44,953 bases of DNA from Acidimicrobiia bacterium (GTDB lineage: Bacteria > Actinomycetota > Acidimicrobiia > Spongiisociales > JAHEDJ01). Below the pieces are notes generated by a model, which saw nothing but the letters and a program-made list of their open reading frames with translations, made no database searches and was not told the DNA's origin. Of the stretch, positions 1 through 7,869 are shown one piece after another (the stretch's first letter is position 1; each line of letters opens with the position of its first letter). The translations under genes and the position numbers were made by a program. The stretch lies in contig DATIPS010000027.1 in the NCBI GenBank assembly GCA_035471805.1, forward strand, positions 1 through 44,953, written 5' to 3'.

Positions 1-894
1 CTGATCGATGAACACTGGGAGGTCCTGGTCGTCGACGATCTCAGCACCGGCCATGCCGACAACCTGCAAGAGGCCCGCCGGCGCGGACGGCTGAAGCTCC
101 ACACCATCGACGTCCGCGACGATGCCGTGATCGCGGCCGCCGAGCACTTCCGTCCCGACGTCGTATTTCATCTGGCAGCCCAGGTTTCTGTTCCACGTTC
201 CGTCCACGATGCCCGGGCCGATGCGGAGGTGAACATTCTGGGGACCATCAATGTGCTCGAGGCGGCGGTGCGGTCCGGAGCCGAACGCGTGGTCCTGGCC
301 GGTTCGGCCGCCACCTATGGGGGCAACGTGAAACTCCCGGCCAAAGAGTCGTACACGCGCCGGCCGGATTCACCGTACGGTGCCTCCAAGAACGCCGTCG
401 AGAGCTACGCCCGCGTCTACTCGTTCCAGCACGGCCTCGACTTCGTGGTCCTCACTCCGGCAAACGTTTACGGACCGCGTCAGAACGCGGCCGGCGAGGG
501 GGGAGTGGTCGCCGTGTTCTCTTCGACGATCGCCGCCGGTAGGCAGCCGACGATCTTCGGGGACGGCACGGCAACCCGGGATTTCGTCTACGTAGATGAC
601 GTCGCCGATGCGTTCTTGCGGGCGGCCTCGGGCGGCAAAGGCCGCAATCTCAATCTCAGCACCGGCGTCGAGACTTCGGTCCGCGACCTGTACGACCTGA
701 TTGCGAGAGCTGCAGGTTTCCGGAAGCAGCCGCGTTTCGCCGACCCTCGACCCGGCGACGTCCGGCGTTCGGTGCTCGACCCGTCCGCCGCCGAACGCCT
801 CCTCGGCTGGAAAGCGTGGACTCCTCTCGAAGAGGGACTGACCCGGACGCTGGAGTGGTTTGAGAACGAGGCGCGGACCTCAGGTCGATCGTAG
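1..894 (+). CDS. NAD-dependent epimerase (extended SDR, GalE-like), 5' end cut off by the window
   Basis: The frame is open from base 1 to the TAG at 892-894, so the N-terminus with the glycine-rich NAD loop lies outside the window. What remains starts near the 'VVDDLSTG' strand typical of UDP-glucose 4-epimerases, then shows HLAAQVSVPRSV, the catalytic Ser in SAATYGG and the YxxxK pair in YGASK. These are hallmarks of the extended short-chain dehydrogenase/reductase family acting on nucleotide sugars. The exact substrate (UDP-Glc, UDP-GlcNAc, dTDP- or GDP-sugar) cannot be read from the sequence. The sugar-envelope genes downstream fit a role in activated sugar supply. An internal GTG at 127 is not the real start. 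Confidence 0.85.
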   Translation: MIDEHWEVLVVDDLSTGHADNLQEARRRGRLKLHTIDVRDDAVIAAAEHFRPDVVFHLAAQVSVPRSVHDARADAEVNILGTINVLEAAVRSGAERVVLAGSAATYGGNVKLPAKESYTRRPDSPYGASKNAVESYARVYSFQHGLDFVVLTPANVYGPRQNAAGEGGVVAVFSSTIAAGRQPTIFGDGTATRDFVYVDDVADAFLRAASGGKGRNLNLSTGVETSVRDLYDLIARAAGFRKQPRFADPRPGDVRRSVLDPSAAERLLGWKAWTPLEEGLTRTLEWFENEARTSGRS

Positions 895-949
895 CGGGTC
901 GCGGGTCGCGAGTAGCGAGTCGCGAGTCGCGAGTAGCGAGTCGCGAGTA
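894..949. repeat. 7-bp tandem repeat, eight units
   Basis: Eight heptamers run head to tail with consensus GCGAGTM (two GCGGGTC, then GCGAGTA and GCGAGTC mixed), starting at the last base of the epimerase stop codon. The same heptamer recurs in opposite orientation at 997-1026 and again at 41919-41937. No gene is seen in the 140 bp up to cofE. Confidence 0.85.
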
Positions 950-1019
950 GCTCGTGGGCCATCGCCTGTAATGGCCCGACGCCGACATCCGGCCGGACTC
1001 GCGACCAGCTACTCGCGAC
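940..1019. repeat. 13-bp inverted repeat built from the heptamer
   Basis: Left arm GTCGCGAGTAGCT (940-952) is the perfect reverse complement of AGCTACTCGCGAC (1007-1019), with 54 bases between. It sits between the convergent ends of the epimerase and cofE, so it could fold into a bidirectional transcript end. There is no U-tract. Confidence 0.6.
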
Positions 1020-1034
1020 GAGCGACTCTCTCCA

Positions 1035-1736
1035 CTATCTGAACAGATCCTCTTCTGGTGGCCTGACTAGATCAGCGCCGCGCCCGGGCGGTGCTTGCAG
1101 ATCCAGTCCGCGCACGATGGAGACCGGGATCCCTTCGGCCTTTCCCATCACGAGATCGGCGGCTGCGGCGATCTCGTCGGCTATCCCCACCTCTGTGACT
1201 TCCATCACGCGGCCTTGCATGTCTTCGAGACCGCGGTAGTCGACGATCGATGCAACCCCCGAGATCCCGATGGCGAAATCGACTACGCCACGACGCCATG
1301 CGCGACCGAAGGTGTCGGTTATCACCACGCCGATCGATCTACCCGTCGTCTTCTCGAGCCTGTTGCGAATCTTGTGGGCAGAGCGGTCGGGGTCATCCGG
1401 GAGCAGCACGACGGTGCCGGGGGACGCGTTGGAGCGGTCCACTCCCGCATTCGCGCACACGAAGCCGTGGCGGGTTTCGGCGATCATCAGATCACCCCGC
1501 CTGCGCAGGACGGAGACGGCTTGCCGTTCGACGACCTGCCGGTACTCCGCTTCCGATTCGACTCCGGCGACCACCGCTCCCTCGGCTTTCGAGACGATCT
1601 TGTGGGTCACCACGACCACATCCCCGTCCTGCAGGGAGAGCCCGCCGGCAGCCATGGATTCGAGAATCACGGAGGCGAGGTCGTCGCCTTTCGTGATTTC
1701 GCCTATTCCTTCGACCGGTATCAGATGAACGGTCAT
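1035..1736 (-). CDS. cofE: Coenzyme F420:L-glutamate ligase
   Basis: Adds glutamate residues to F420-0 using GTP, the last step of F420 biosynthesis. The 233-aa product carries CofE signatures: THKIVSKAEG near the N-terminus, then ITDTFGRAWRRG, AIGISGV and the D-RG-ED segment. The ATG at 1736 overlaps the cofD stop (ATGA), so the two are translationally coupled and this start is preferred over an in-frame one 18 bases upstream inside cofD. The length matches a CofE domain alone. Mycobacterial FbiB has an extra C-terminal nitroreductase-like domain, and that is absent here. It ends 142 bp from the convergent epimerase gene. Confidence 0.92.
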   Translation of the reverse strand: MTVHLIPVEGIGEITKGDDLASVILESMAAGGLSLQDGDVVVVTHKIVSKAEGAVVAGVESEAEYRQVVERQAVSVLRRRGDLMIAETRHGFVCANAGVDRSNASPGTVVLLPDDPDRSAHKIRNRLEKTTGRSIGVVITDTFGRAWRRGVVDFAIGISGVASIVDYRGLEDMQGRVMEVTEVGIADEIAAAADLVMGKAEGIPVSIVRGLDLQAPPGRGADLVRPPEEDLFR

Positions 1737-2650
1737 ATGAGCTCGACCAGCCATTCGCCGAACTCACGTGCCGAGGGAAGGTCGGGAAACCGGGTGTTGC
1801 GCACATGGACTCCCACTCCGAGAGCGGTGAGCTTTCCGCGTTCGCCCGCATCGGACTGGTCTATGACCAGATCGCTGATTAGGCCGTCGTACGCCGCAAC
1901 CACCCCCTCGTTCCCTGCGGGCAGTCCGAGTGAGGCGAGAACTCGATCGGCCGGCCCTTTCAACGCCCGCCCACCGAAGAGCGGACTCACCGCCATCACC
2001 CGGTGGGCGGCGGCCACGAGATCTGAGATCCCCGGAACCGCCAGAATCGGCCAGATCGACAGAGGCGGATTGGACGGCCCGACGATCACTGCGTCGGCGC
2101 CGGCGATAGCTTCGGAGACGCCGGGTGCCGGAGCTGCGGAAGCCGCTCCGGTGAATCGCACGTCCCGTACCTCGTCCCCGTGACCCCTGAGGACGAAGTA
2201 GTCCTGGAAGGACAACCAGTGGCCTTCCTCGGTCAGGACCTCCGTGTGGAGCGGTTCGTCGGTGGCGGGGAGGATCCTGGCCGGGAGATCCAGGACGGCG
2301 GAGATCTCCCCGGTCACCCGACTCAGGGATGCCCCGTCTCGAAGACGAATCGTTCGATACAGGTTTGTGGCCAGGTCGCCGTCACCGATACGAAACCTGG
2401 TGTCCACCCCGAAGTCTTCCAGGTGGTTCATGACGATGTGGGAGTCGTCGGTGAGGCCCCAACCCTGCGGGCCCTCGATCCCCGCAAGGGTGTACGTGAC
2501 GGTGTCGATGTCGGGTGAGACACGCAGGCCGTAGAGTTCGTCGTCGTCGCCGACGTTCACGACGACGGTGAGCTCCACGCCGTCCAGGGCGGCGAGACCC
2601 CTGGCGAGGCGTGCTCCGCCGACTCCGCCGGATAGCATTACCAGTCTCAT
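1733..2650 (-). CDS. cofD: 2-phospho-L-lactate (or phosphoenolpyruvate) transferase of F420 synthesis
   Basis: Joins the activated three-carbon unit to the deazaflavin Fo, giving F420-0 (or dehydro-F420-0). The 305-aa protein starts MRLVMLSGGVGGARLARG, the glycine-rich nucleotide-binding start of CofD, followed by VVVNVGDDDELYGLRVSPDIDTV and the later LTDDSHIVMNHL and VIVGPSNPPLSIWPIL blocks, all typical of the family. A Shine-Dalgarno sequence (GAGGAG) lies about 7 bases upstream of the ATG at 2650. It is divergent from the large GT2 gene with about 50 bp between. In actinobacteria this gene is usually called fbiA. Whether the substrate is 2-phospholactate or PEP cannot be told by eye. Confidence 0.94.
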   Translation of the reverse strand: MRLVMLSGGVGGARLARGLAALDGVELTVVVNVGDDDELYGLRVSPDIDTVTYTLAGIEGPQGWGLTDDSHIVMNHLEDFGVDTRFRIGDGDLATNLYRTIRLRDGASLSRVTGEISAVLDLPARILPATDEPLHTEVLTEEGHWLSFQDYFVLRGHGDEVRDVRFTGAASAAPAPGVSEAIAGADAVIVGPSNPPLSIWPILAVPGISDLVAAAHRVMAVSPLFGGRALKGPADRVLASLGLPAGNEGVVAAYDGLISDLVIDQSDAGERGKLTALGVGVHVRNTRFPDLPSAREFGEWLVELI

Positions 2651-2702
2651 TCCGCTCCTCTCGAGCCGTCCGACATTGCGGCCGGCGCCCGTCCGTTCCA
2701 GA

Positions 2703-5510
2703 ATGGCCTTGATGTCCGTTCCTACGCGTCCAATCGTCCAGGACGCATCTACCGTACAAGCGAATATTGTCGCGGCGATCTCTGCCACCGGCGGAGATCA
2801 TCTTGCCGCCGTCCTCGACGCGATCTCCCGGCAAGTCTACGAACCGCAGAGTGTCGTTGTGGTGGGTGGCGGGGAAGAGGCGCGTTCGGGTGCAGCCGAG
2901 CGCGGTGTCCGCTGGGAAGCGACGCCCCGGTCCTTTCTGGATGGGCTCGATCGGGCCGTAACGCACGTCTGGTTGTTGCACGATGATGCGCGCCCGCGGC
3001 CGGATGCGCTCAAAGCGCTGGCTACAGAGTCGATAAGGGTCGATGCCTCGGTGGCCGGTTCCAAGCTCCTCAACGCCGATCATCCGGAAGTGCTGGAATC
3101 GGTCGGGGGAGCGACCGACGTCTTCTGCATGCCGTATACGGGCCTCGATGAGGGCGAGGTCGATCAGGAACAGTACGACGTGGTCCGCGATGTGGCATTC
3201 ATACCCGGTGCCTCGCTTCTCGTCAGGCGTGATCTCCTCCGTGGCCTGGGTGGACAGGACGCCTCGCTGCCTCCGCTCGAGGCCGGCATCGATTTCTCTC
3301 AGCGGGCCAGAGCAGCCGGCGGACGGGTCGTCGTTGTGCCGTCTTCCGAGGTTCTGCACGAGCCGACCTGCGGCGAGAGCGTCCCTCGATGGAGGAGTCG
3401 GGCCGGTCGAATTCGATCCGCTCTCAAGGTCTATTCGGTTCTGACACTGATCTGGCTGATCCCGGTGGGTGCCTTTATCGAACTCCTCGACGGCGTCGTC
3501 CGTCTCGCCATCGGACCGCGCACATCGATCGTCGACGTCTTTCGTTCGTGGGCGTGGAATCTCTCGAAGCTGGGATCGACAGTTGCCGCCAGGCGGGAGA
3601 TGAGGCGATCACGCCAGGTCGGAGATGCCGAGCTGTTCCGGTATCAGGTTCGGGGTTCGTCCTTCCTGCGGCGTCTTGGTGACGATCTCACCGAGACCGT
3701 ACGCGGACAAACCGTGACAGACGGTTCTTCGGCTATTGCGGACCTGGTGCAGCGCGGCAGGCAGGTATGGCAGCAGCCGGGGGTGGTCATCGGTCTGATC
3801 GGGTTCGTGCTCGTCGCCGCGGCGAGCAGGAGCATCATCATCGGCCGGCTGCCCGCGACCGGTTATGCCCTGCATTTGCCCGATGGTGTCTTGGAGACGC
3901 TGAAGGCGTACGCGGGGGGATGGAATCCCGCCGACCTGGGGAATCCACGGCCTCTGCATCCTTCCGTCGGCGGATCGGCGCTGGTTCAACTCGTTTTGCT
4001 CGGGCGAGCCGGTCTGGCCGAGATGGCTCTCACGGTCGGCGGAGCCGCCCTCGCCTTCGTGGGCACCTCCCGGTTGATGCGCTTGCTGGGAGTCGGGACT
4101 GGGGGGCGTTTCGTCGCGGCACTGGTTGCCATCGGCGGGCCGGCGACGCTGGCCATGACGGAGGCGGGCTTGTGGCCCGGGATACCCGCCCTGGCGGCAC
4201 TCCCATTTGCGATCGGCACCTTTCTGCTTCCCTGGCCCGAGACCCGGCTCAGGCGAGTGCGGCGGTTTGCCGGAGACGTTGTGCCGGTGGCGGTGGTGGC
4301 CGTTTTCGCTCCGCTGGCGGTGATCGTGCCGCTTCTCGCCACGGTGCTTTGGATGATCGTCGGCTTCGGCCGCCGTTGGAGTTCGCTGGCCCGGGCCGGT
4401 TTGGCCACCGTTGTAGCTCTGCCCGTGCTGGCACCCTGGATCATCTTCATCGATTTCGAGTACCTGTTGGAGACGGGTCGGCCGTTTTTCTGGGAGCCGC
4501 CGATCTGGACTGCCGTCGCCTTCGCTGTGGCTGCTGTTGTGTCTGTTCTCGCCGGATCATCCAAGACCGCCGCCATCGCCTCCTGGGGTGCCCTGCTGGC
4601 CGGTGTCGGAGCGGCGGCCGCCCGCACCTCCGAGTTGGGAGGAGGCGTAGAACCCGCGCTGGCCGGCCTGGCGACGGCGGCCGTAGGATTGGCGATCGTG
4701 GCCGGATCCGCAGTCGACTCGCTCCACCAACTCGACTCCCATCGGGCCTGGAGGAGACTCGGTGCCGTGCCTGCGCTGTTAGGCGGCATCGCCCTGACCG
4801 GGACTTCCCTTTTCGTCATGGCCGACGGCGCGCTGGGATTCGGGCCTGATCGGCTCGCACAATCATTTGAGTTCACATCGGCCCGACAGGCGGAGCACGG
4901 TCCCGATCGTGTTCTGTTCATCGGCGGCGGATTGCCGGGCGACGCGCGGACGGCGGGGGATGTCTCCTACCGGCTGTTTCAGGCTCCGGAACCGACCATG
5001 CTCGAAGCGAGGGTTCATCCGGTCTTGGAGGGCGACGTCGCCTTGAGAGAAGTGCTGATCGGGATGAGTGACGAGGAATCACTCCGACCGGGTGAGCTGC
5101 TGGCACCATTTGGGATCCGCTGGATCGTCTTCAGCGAACCGTCACCGCTCGAGCAGGCTTTCGCCTCGAAGCTGGACGTCAAGCCGCTTCCTCTCACGGG
5201 ATTCGAGGCCGTGTATGAGAACATCGTGCCGAGCCCCGTCGCGGCTGAGATCGAGGGAGATCCGTGGGTGAGAACCGGAAACGCTTATACCGGACCTCCG
5301 TCCGCAGGCCGGGTCCGAATCGCCTCCAACGCCGACGCGGGATGGCAACCCGACCCGGCCGCCTCCGATTGGGCGGTCACCGTGGCCGCCTCCGAAGGTA
5401 GCGCCGCATTCTCCCCAGACTCTGAGAAGGCACTGTACGCATGGTTCGCCGGAGGTCTGCTGGTCTTGCTCTCCGCGGTGGCCGTGCTCGGCAGGAAGAC
5501 GGGAAGATGA
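2703..5510 (+). CDS. Large membrane protein with N-terminal GT2 glycosyltransferase domain
   Basis: About 935 aa. Residues about 20-230 are a family 2 glycosyltransferase fold: an N-terminal Rossmann strand ending in VVVVGGG, a DDARPRPDAL segment in the DxD position and FIPGASLLVRRDLLRGLGG. From about residue 235 on there are many hydrophobic segments rich in Ala, Val and Gly, then a soluble extracytoplasmic part and a last membrane helix. Large GT2 proteins of this build sit beside cofD and a DUF5719 gene in many actinobacteria, presumably adding sugars to an envelope polymer. The start is uncertain: ATG 2703 or 2712, neither with a clear SD. It overlaps the next gene by 4 bp. Confidence 0.75.
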   Translation: MALMSVPTRPIVQDASTVQANIVAAISATGGDHLAAVLDAISRQVYEPQSVVVVGGGEEARSGAAERGVRWEATPRSFLDGLDRAVTHVWLLHDDARPRPDALKALATESIRVDASVAGSKLLNADHPEVLESVGGATDVFCMPYTGLDEGEVDQEQYDVVRDVAFIPGASLLVRRDLLRGLGGQDASLPPLEAGIDFSQRARAAGGRVVVVPSSEVLHEPTCGESVPRWRSRAGRIRSALKVYSVLTLIWLIPVGAFIELLDGVVRLAIGPRTSIVDVFRSWAWNLSKLGSTVAARREMRRSRQVGDAELFRYQVRGSSFLRRLGDDLTETVRGQTVTDGSSAIADLVQRGRQVWQQPGVVIGLIGFVLVAAASRSIIIGRLPATGYALHLPDGVLETLKAYAGGWNPADLGNPRPLHPSVGGSALVQLVLLGRAGLAEMALTVGGAALAFVGTSRLMRLLGVGTGGRFVAALVAIGGPATLAMTEAGLWPGIPALAALPFAIGTFLLPWPETRLRRVRRFAGDVVPVAVVAVFAPLAVIVPLLATVLWMIVGFGRRWSSLARAGLATVVALPVLAPWIIFIDFEYLLETGRPFFWEPPIWTAVAFAVAAVVSVLAGSSKTAAIASWGALLAGVGAAAARTSELGGGVEPALAGLATAAVGLAIVAGSAVDSLHQLDSHRAWRRLGAVPALLGGIALTGTSLFVMADGALGFGPDRLAQSFEFTSARQAEHGPDRVLFIGGGLPGDARTAGDVSYRLFQAPEPTMLEARVHPVLEGDVALREVLIGMSDEESLRPGELLAPFGIRWIVFSEPSPLEQAFASKLDVKPLPLTGFEAVYENIVPSPVAAEIEGDPWVRTGNAYTGPPSAGRVRIASNADAGWQPDPAASDWAVTVAASEGSAAFSPDSEKALYAWFAGGLLVLLSAVAVLGRKTGR

Positions 5511-6823
5511 AGCGACTGCTCATGCTCTTGCTGGCCGGTGGATTGTTCACGATCGTGTTCTTCATGCCGAAACCGGTAGTTGACGAGACTCCGACCGTCG
5601 CGACGACGATCCCGGATGTCGAACCATCGATTCAGGCCTTTGCCCTGTGCCCTTGGGCATCGACCGAAGGGGCTCTCGAAGGCCAGCTGGGAATCATGGC
5701 TCCCGACGATGCGGCCGCGACCCTCACGTTCCCGTCTTCGGGAGAGGTGCGCGATACACGCCGGCTCGACCTCGAAGGTCTGGCCGGAGTCACCTTCGAT
5801 CTCGGATCGATGCCGTTCGAGGGTCAGATGCCTCTCATCGTTGAGTTCACCGCCGACGCTTCGGTAGGGGTGCTCGCCTACGACGACGTCTCATTGTTGG
5901 GAGCCGGATGCCCTTCGTCGGTGCCGAAGATCTGGCTGCTCCCCGGAGGCTCGACCCGGCCGGGTGAAATACTGGAACTGCAGCTCTTCAACCCGTTCCC
6001 TGAGGACGCACGGGTCACCGTGGTGATGACGAACGAGAACGACTTCGAGCCGGAGCCGTCTCTCGAAGCCGTCACCGTGAATGCCCTCAGCTGGCGAACG
6101 ATCGACATCTCCGCCCTGCTTCCCTTGCGCGAGTCACTGTCGGCGACGGTCGAGGTCGAGAAGGGCGTCGTGATCCCCGCCTTCCTCCAGACCGGCCCCG
6201 AGGACTCAGCCCTGTGGGCCGGCGTAGAACGGTCGGAAGGGTGGGAGTTCCCGCTCGTGACGACGGGCGGGCTGGAAGCAACTCTCGTGCTGTCAAACCC
6301 GAACTCTCTGGACGTTGGTTTTGCTGTTGATCGATTCGGCACACGGAGCTCGGAAACCGATCTCATCGAAGGCGTGATCGAAGCCGGGAAACATGTTCGG
6401 ATCCGGCTATCCGAGCTGCTCACCGAACCATCCGGACTCCAGGTACGGGCCGAAGGCCTGATCGGGGCCGTCATGGTGGGCGAGAGCGAACAGGCTCGTG
6501 CCGTCACAGCAGGGGCCCCCACCCTGTCGGCCTCATGGCTCATACCCGGACTCGGGGCGCTCGCAGACGCCGAGCATGAACTCTGGATCCTCAACACGTC
6601 GGCGGAACAGGTGACGGTGACCTACGCTGCTCTGAATCCCAACGGAACAGACCGTTCCGGGAAGGTGGCGGTGGCGGCGGGGTCGGTCCGCCGGGTCAAC
6701 CTGGGAATCACAGACGTCGCCGGCATCTTCGTGCAGGCAACCGATCCGATCTCGGTGGGCGCAAGCATGCGACGTGGGAACGCGGTCGCCTACCTGTCGC
6801 CGGTCCCTCTCCCGGAGGGATAA
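5507..6823 (+). CDS. DUF5719-like secreted or membrane-anchored protein
   Basis: 438 aa. The N-terminus (MKRLLMLLLAGGLFTIVFF) is a hydrophobic signal or anchor segment after two basic residues. The rest is beta-rich and lacks further membrane spans, with strand patterns such as LVLSNPNSLDVGF and LWILNTSAEQVTVTY that resemble repeated immunoglobulin-like modules. I assign it to DUF5719 from this architecture and its position directly behind the large GT2 and ahead of a DUF3499 gene, a known actinobacterial order; no catalytic motif is visible. The ATG overlaps the upstream stop (ATGA), so the pair is co-translated and may form one envelope complex. Confidence 0.65.
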   Translation: MKRLLMLLLAGGLFTIVFFMPKPVVDETPTVATTIPDVEPSIQAFALCPWASTEGALEGQLGIMAPDDAAATLTFPSSGEVRDTRRLDLEGLAGVTFDLGSMPFEGQMPLIVEFTADASVGVLAYDDVSLLGAGCPSSVPKIWLLPGGSTRPGEILELQLFNPFPEDARVTVVMTNENDFEPEPSLEAVTVNALSWRTIDISALLPLRESLSATVEVEKGVVIPAFLQTGPEDSALWAGVERSEGWEFPLVTTGGLEATLVLSNPNSLDVGFAVDRFGTRSSETDLIEGVIEAGKHVRIRLSELLTEPSGLQVRAEGLIGAVMVGESEQARAVTAGAPTLSASWLIPGLGALADAEHELWILNTSAEQVTVTYAALNPNGTDRSGKVAVAAGSVRRVNLGITDVAGIFVQATDPISVGASMRRGNAVAYLSPVPLPEG

Positions 6824-7035
6824 GAGGACGCGGTTCGCGATTCGGGCAGCCGTTTATTGGTCGTCAATCCACGGTGCGCTCGGTCGGCTACCGGCTGCCC
6901 GCCACCGGCCGTTTGCCCCGTATTCGTGATCATCGAATCCGGTGATGATGGTATGGGTGGATGCTTCGAAGCCGCAGGCCGTAGGCCAGAACCGAGCAAC
7001 TCGCGACCGGCGACGGTCAACTCCAAATGACAAAA

Positions 7036-7067
7036 TCGTCTTACGCGCGATCGGGCGCGTAAGACGA
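7036..7067. terminator. Perfect 13-bp hairpin, U-tract only on the minus side
   Basis: Arms at 7036-7048 and 7055-7067 pair without mismatch around a 6-base loop. Forward transcripts would have AAAUCC after the stem; reverse transcripts would have UUUUG, yet no minus-strand gene lies to the right. It most likely ends the GT2-DUF5719 transcript without a U-tract, but an operator or RNA element cannot be excluded. Confidence 0.55.
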
Positions 7068-7072
7068 AATCC

Positions 7073-7101
7073 TTGGTGTCCGTGGGCTCAGCGCCTAACT
7101 T
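7073..7101 (+). promoter_or_regulatory. Promoter of the DUF3499 gene, probably leaderless
   Basis: TTGGTG (7073-7078), a 17-bp spacer and TAACTT (7096-7101), ending 7 bp before the ATG at 7109. That distance puts the transcription start at or next to the start codon. No SD is present. Confidence 0.55.
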
Positions 7102-7108
7102 GACCCCC

Positions 7109-7333
7109 ATGATTGGATCGTGTGCTCGATGTGGAACCGCCGCAGCTTCGATAATGTCCTACAACTACGGCGAACGTGCCATATGGCTGGACGACATCCG
7201 CGAGGGTGTGCCGCCCGGTGCCGGCTATCTCATGTGCGGTCAGCACTCAGATCGGATGACTCCGCCGCTCGGTTGGACGCTGACCGACCGTCGCACTGCC
7301 GCTCGGCTGTTTGCTCCGCTAGAGGTCGCCTGA
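7109..7333 (+). CDS. DUF3499 family small zinc-binding protein
   Basis: 74 aa with the family layout: CARCG at the N-terminus, an AxxSIMSYNYGERAIWL segment, then GYLMCGQHSDRMTPPLGW, giving two Cys and a Cys-xx-His that could bind zinc. DUF3499 genes lie just upstream of manB in many actinobacteria (Rv3258c in M. tuberculosis, from memory); function unknown. The ATG at 7109 was chosen because the conserved CxxC starts five residues in and a TANNNT box lies 7 bp upstream. Here manB is 4 kb further on, separated by the genes described next. Confidence 0.75.
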   Translation: MIGSCARCGTAAASIMSYNYGERAIWLDDIREGVPPGAGYLMCGQHSDRMTPPLGWTLTDRRTAARLFAPLEVA

Positions 7334-7339
7334 CGAGTT

Positions 7340-7609
7340 GTGGCTCTCGACCGAGACTTCATCGACGCGGTCCGGGATCTAGACCAGCATGAGCTTCGCC
7401 GCCTGCTGATCCTGGCGACCGCCCATCTGGAGCGTAAGGGGGCATTGCCGCCGGGTGCGAGGCAAGATGTGAAACTCCGCCAGCAGCATGTTCGCTGTGG
7501 CAAGCCGAACTGCGGTCGCTGCCCGCACGGTCCCTACTGGTACGCCTACTGGCGTGAAGACGGCCGCCGCAAGAGCAGGTATGTCGGCAAGTTGCTCGAG
7601 GAAGAGTGA
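7340..7609 (+). CDS. DUF6788-like small protein
   Basis: 89 aa from a GTG. The N-terminal half is predicted helical (FIDAVRDLDQHELRRLLILATAHLERKG). The C-terminal half has VRCGKPNCGRCPHGPYWYAYWREDGRRKSRYVGK, a Cys-rich, aromatic, basic motif I associate with DUF6788; the cysteines could bind zinc and the basic tail nucleic acid. Such proteins are scattered across unrelated genomes and often border variable DNA. It begins 6 bp after the DUF3499 stop, so the two are probably co-transcribed. Function unknown. Confidence 0.55.
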   Translation: MALDRDFIDAVRDLDQHELRRLLILATAHLERKGALPPGARQDVKLRQQHVRCGKPNCGRCPHGPYWYAYWREDGRRKSRYVGKLLEEE

Positions 7610-7670
7610 GATTCGCCCGACGGGCGACTATCGTTGTCGCCGGTCAGGCTCAAGGAAGGGACACACCAGC

Positions 7671-7847
7671 ATGCGTTGCCCGAGCTGCGGTGTCGAAGAA
7701 GTGATCGAGATCCACCAGAAGCTTCCGGATGGAACGGAGGTCGACTTCTTCTCGTGCCACAAATGTGATGAGAAGTGGTGGGATCGCGCCGGCAAGTCGA
7801 TCGAACTGCGCGACGTTCTCGAGCTGGTTCGCAAACCGCGTTCCTGA
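7671..7847 (+). CDS. Small zinc-ribbon protein
   Basis: 58 aa: MRCPSCG at the N-terminus and SCHKCDEKWW in the middle form a CxxC...CxxC zinc ribbon joined by a short beta segment, followed by a helix (IELRDVLELVRK). An AAGGAAGGG ribosome-binding site lies about 10 bases upstream of the ATG, which fixes the start. It resembles the zinc ribbons of transcription or RNA-binding factors, but no specific family is claimed. Confidence 0.65.
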   Translation: MRCPSCGVEEVIEIHQKLPDGTEVDFFSCHKCDEKWWDRAGKSIELRDVLELVRKPRS

Positions 7848-7857
7848 CCGGACCCGG

Positions 7858-7863
7858 TAGCCT
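7858..7863 (+). promoter_or_regulatory. -10 box of the PTPS-related membrane protein gene
   Basis: TAGCCT ends 6 bp before the ATG at 7870, the spacing expected for a leaderless transcript. No SD and no clear -35. Confidence 0.35.
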
Positions 7864-7869
7864 CCCGGC

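Larger units (their letters stand above)
6824..7108. other. 285-bp gene-free gap with one strong hairpin
   Basis: No convincing coding frame on either strand. It holds the 13-bp inverted repeat at 7036-7067 and the promoter of the DUF3499 gene at its right end. In related actinobacteria a whiB gene is often in this neighbourhood; none is visible here. Confidence 0.6.

Noticed and set aside
894-1026. CRISPR array
   Set aside because: Units are 7 bp and contiguous, with no spacers and no cas genes in the window.
5507-6823. Functional naming of the DUF5719-like protein as a glycosyltransferase subunit
   Set aside because: Only gene order suggests this; no catalytic or binding motif is visible, so no function is claimed.
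7340-7609. Transposase or insertion sequence around the DUF6788-like gene
   Set aside because: No transposase domain, terminal inverted repeats or target-site duplications are visible.
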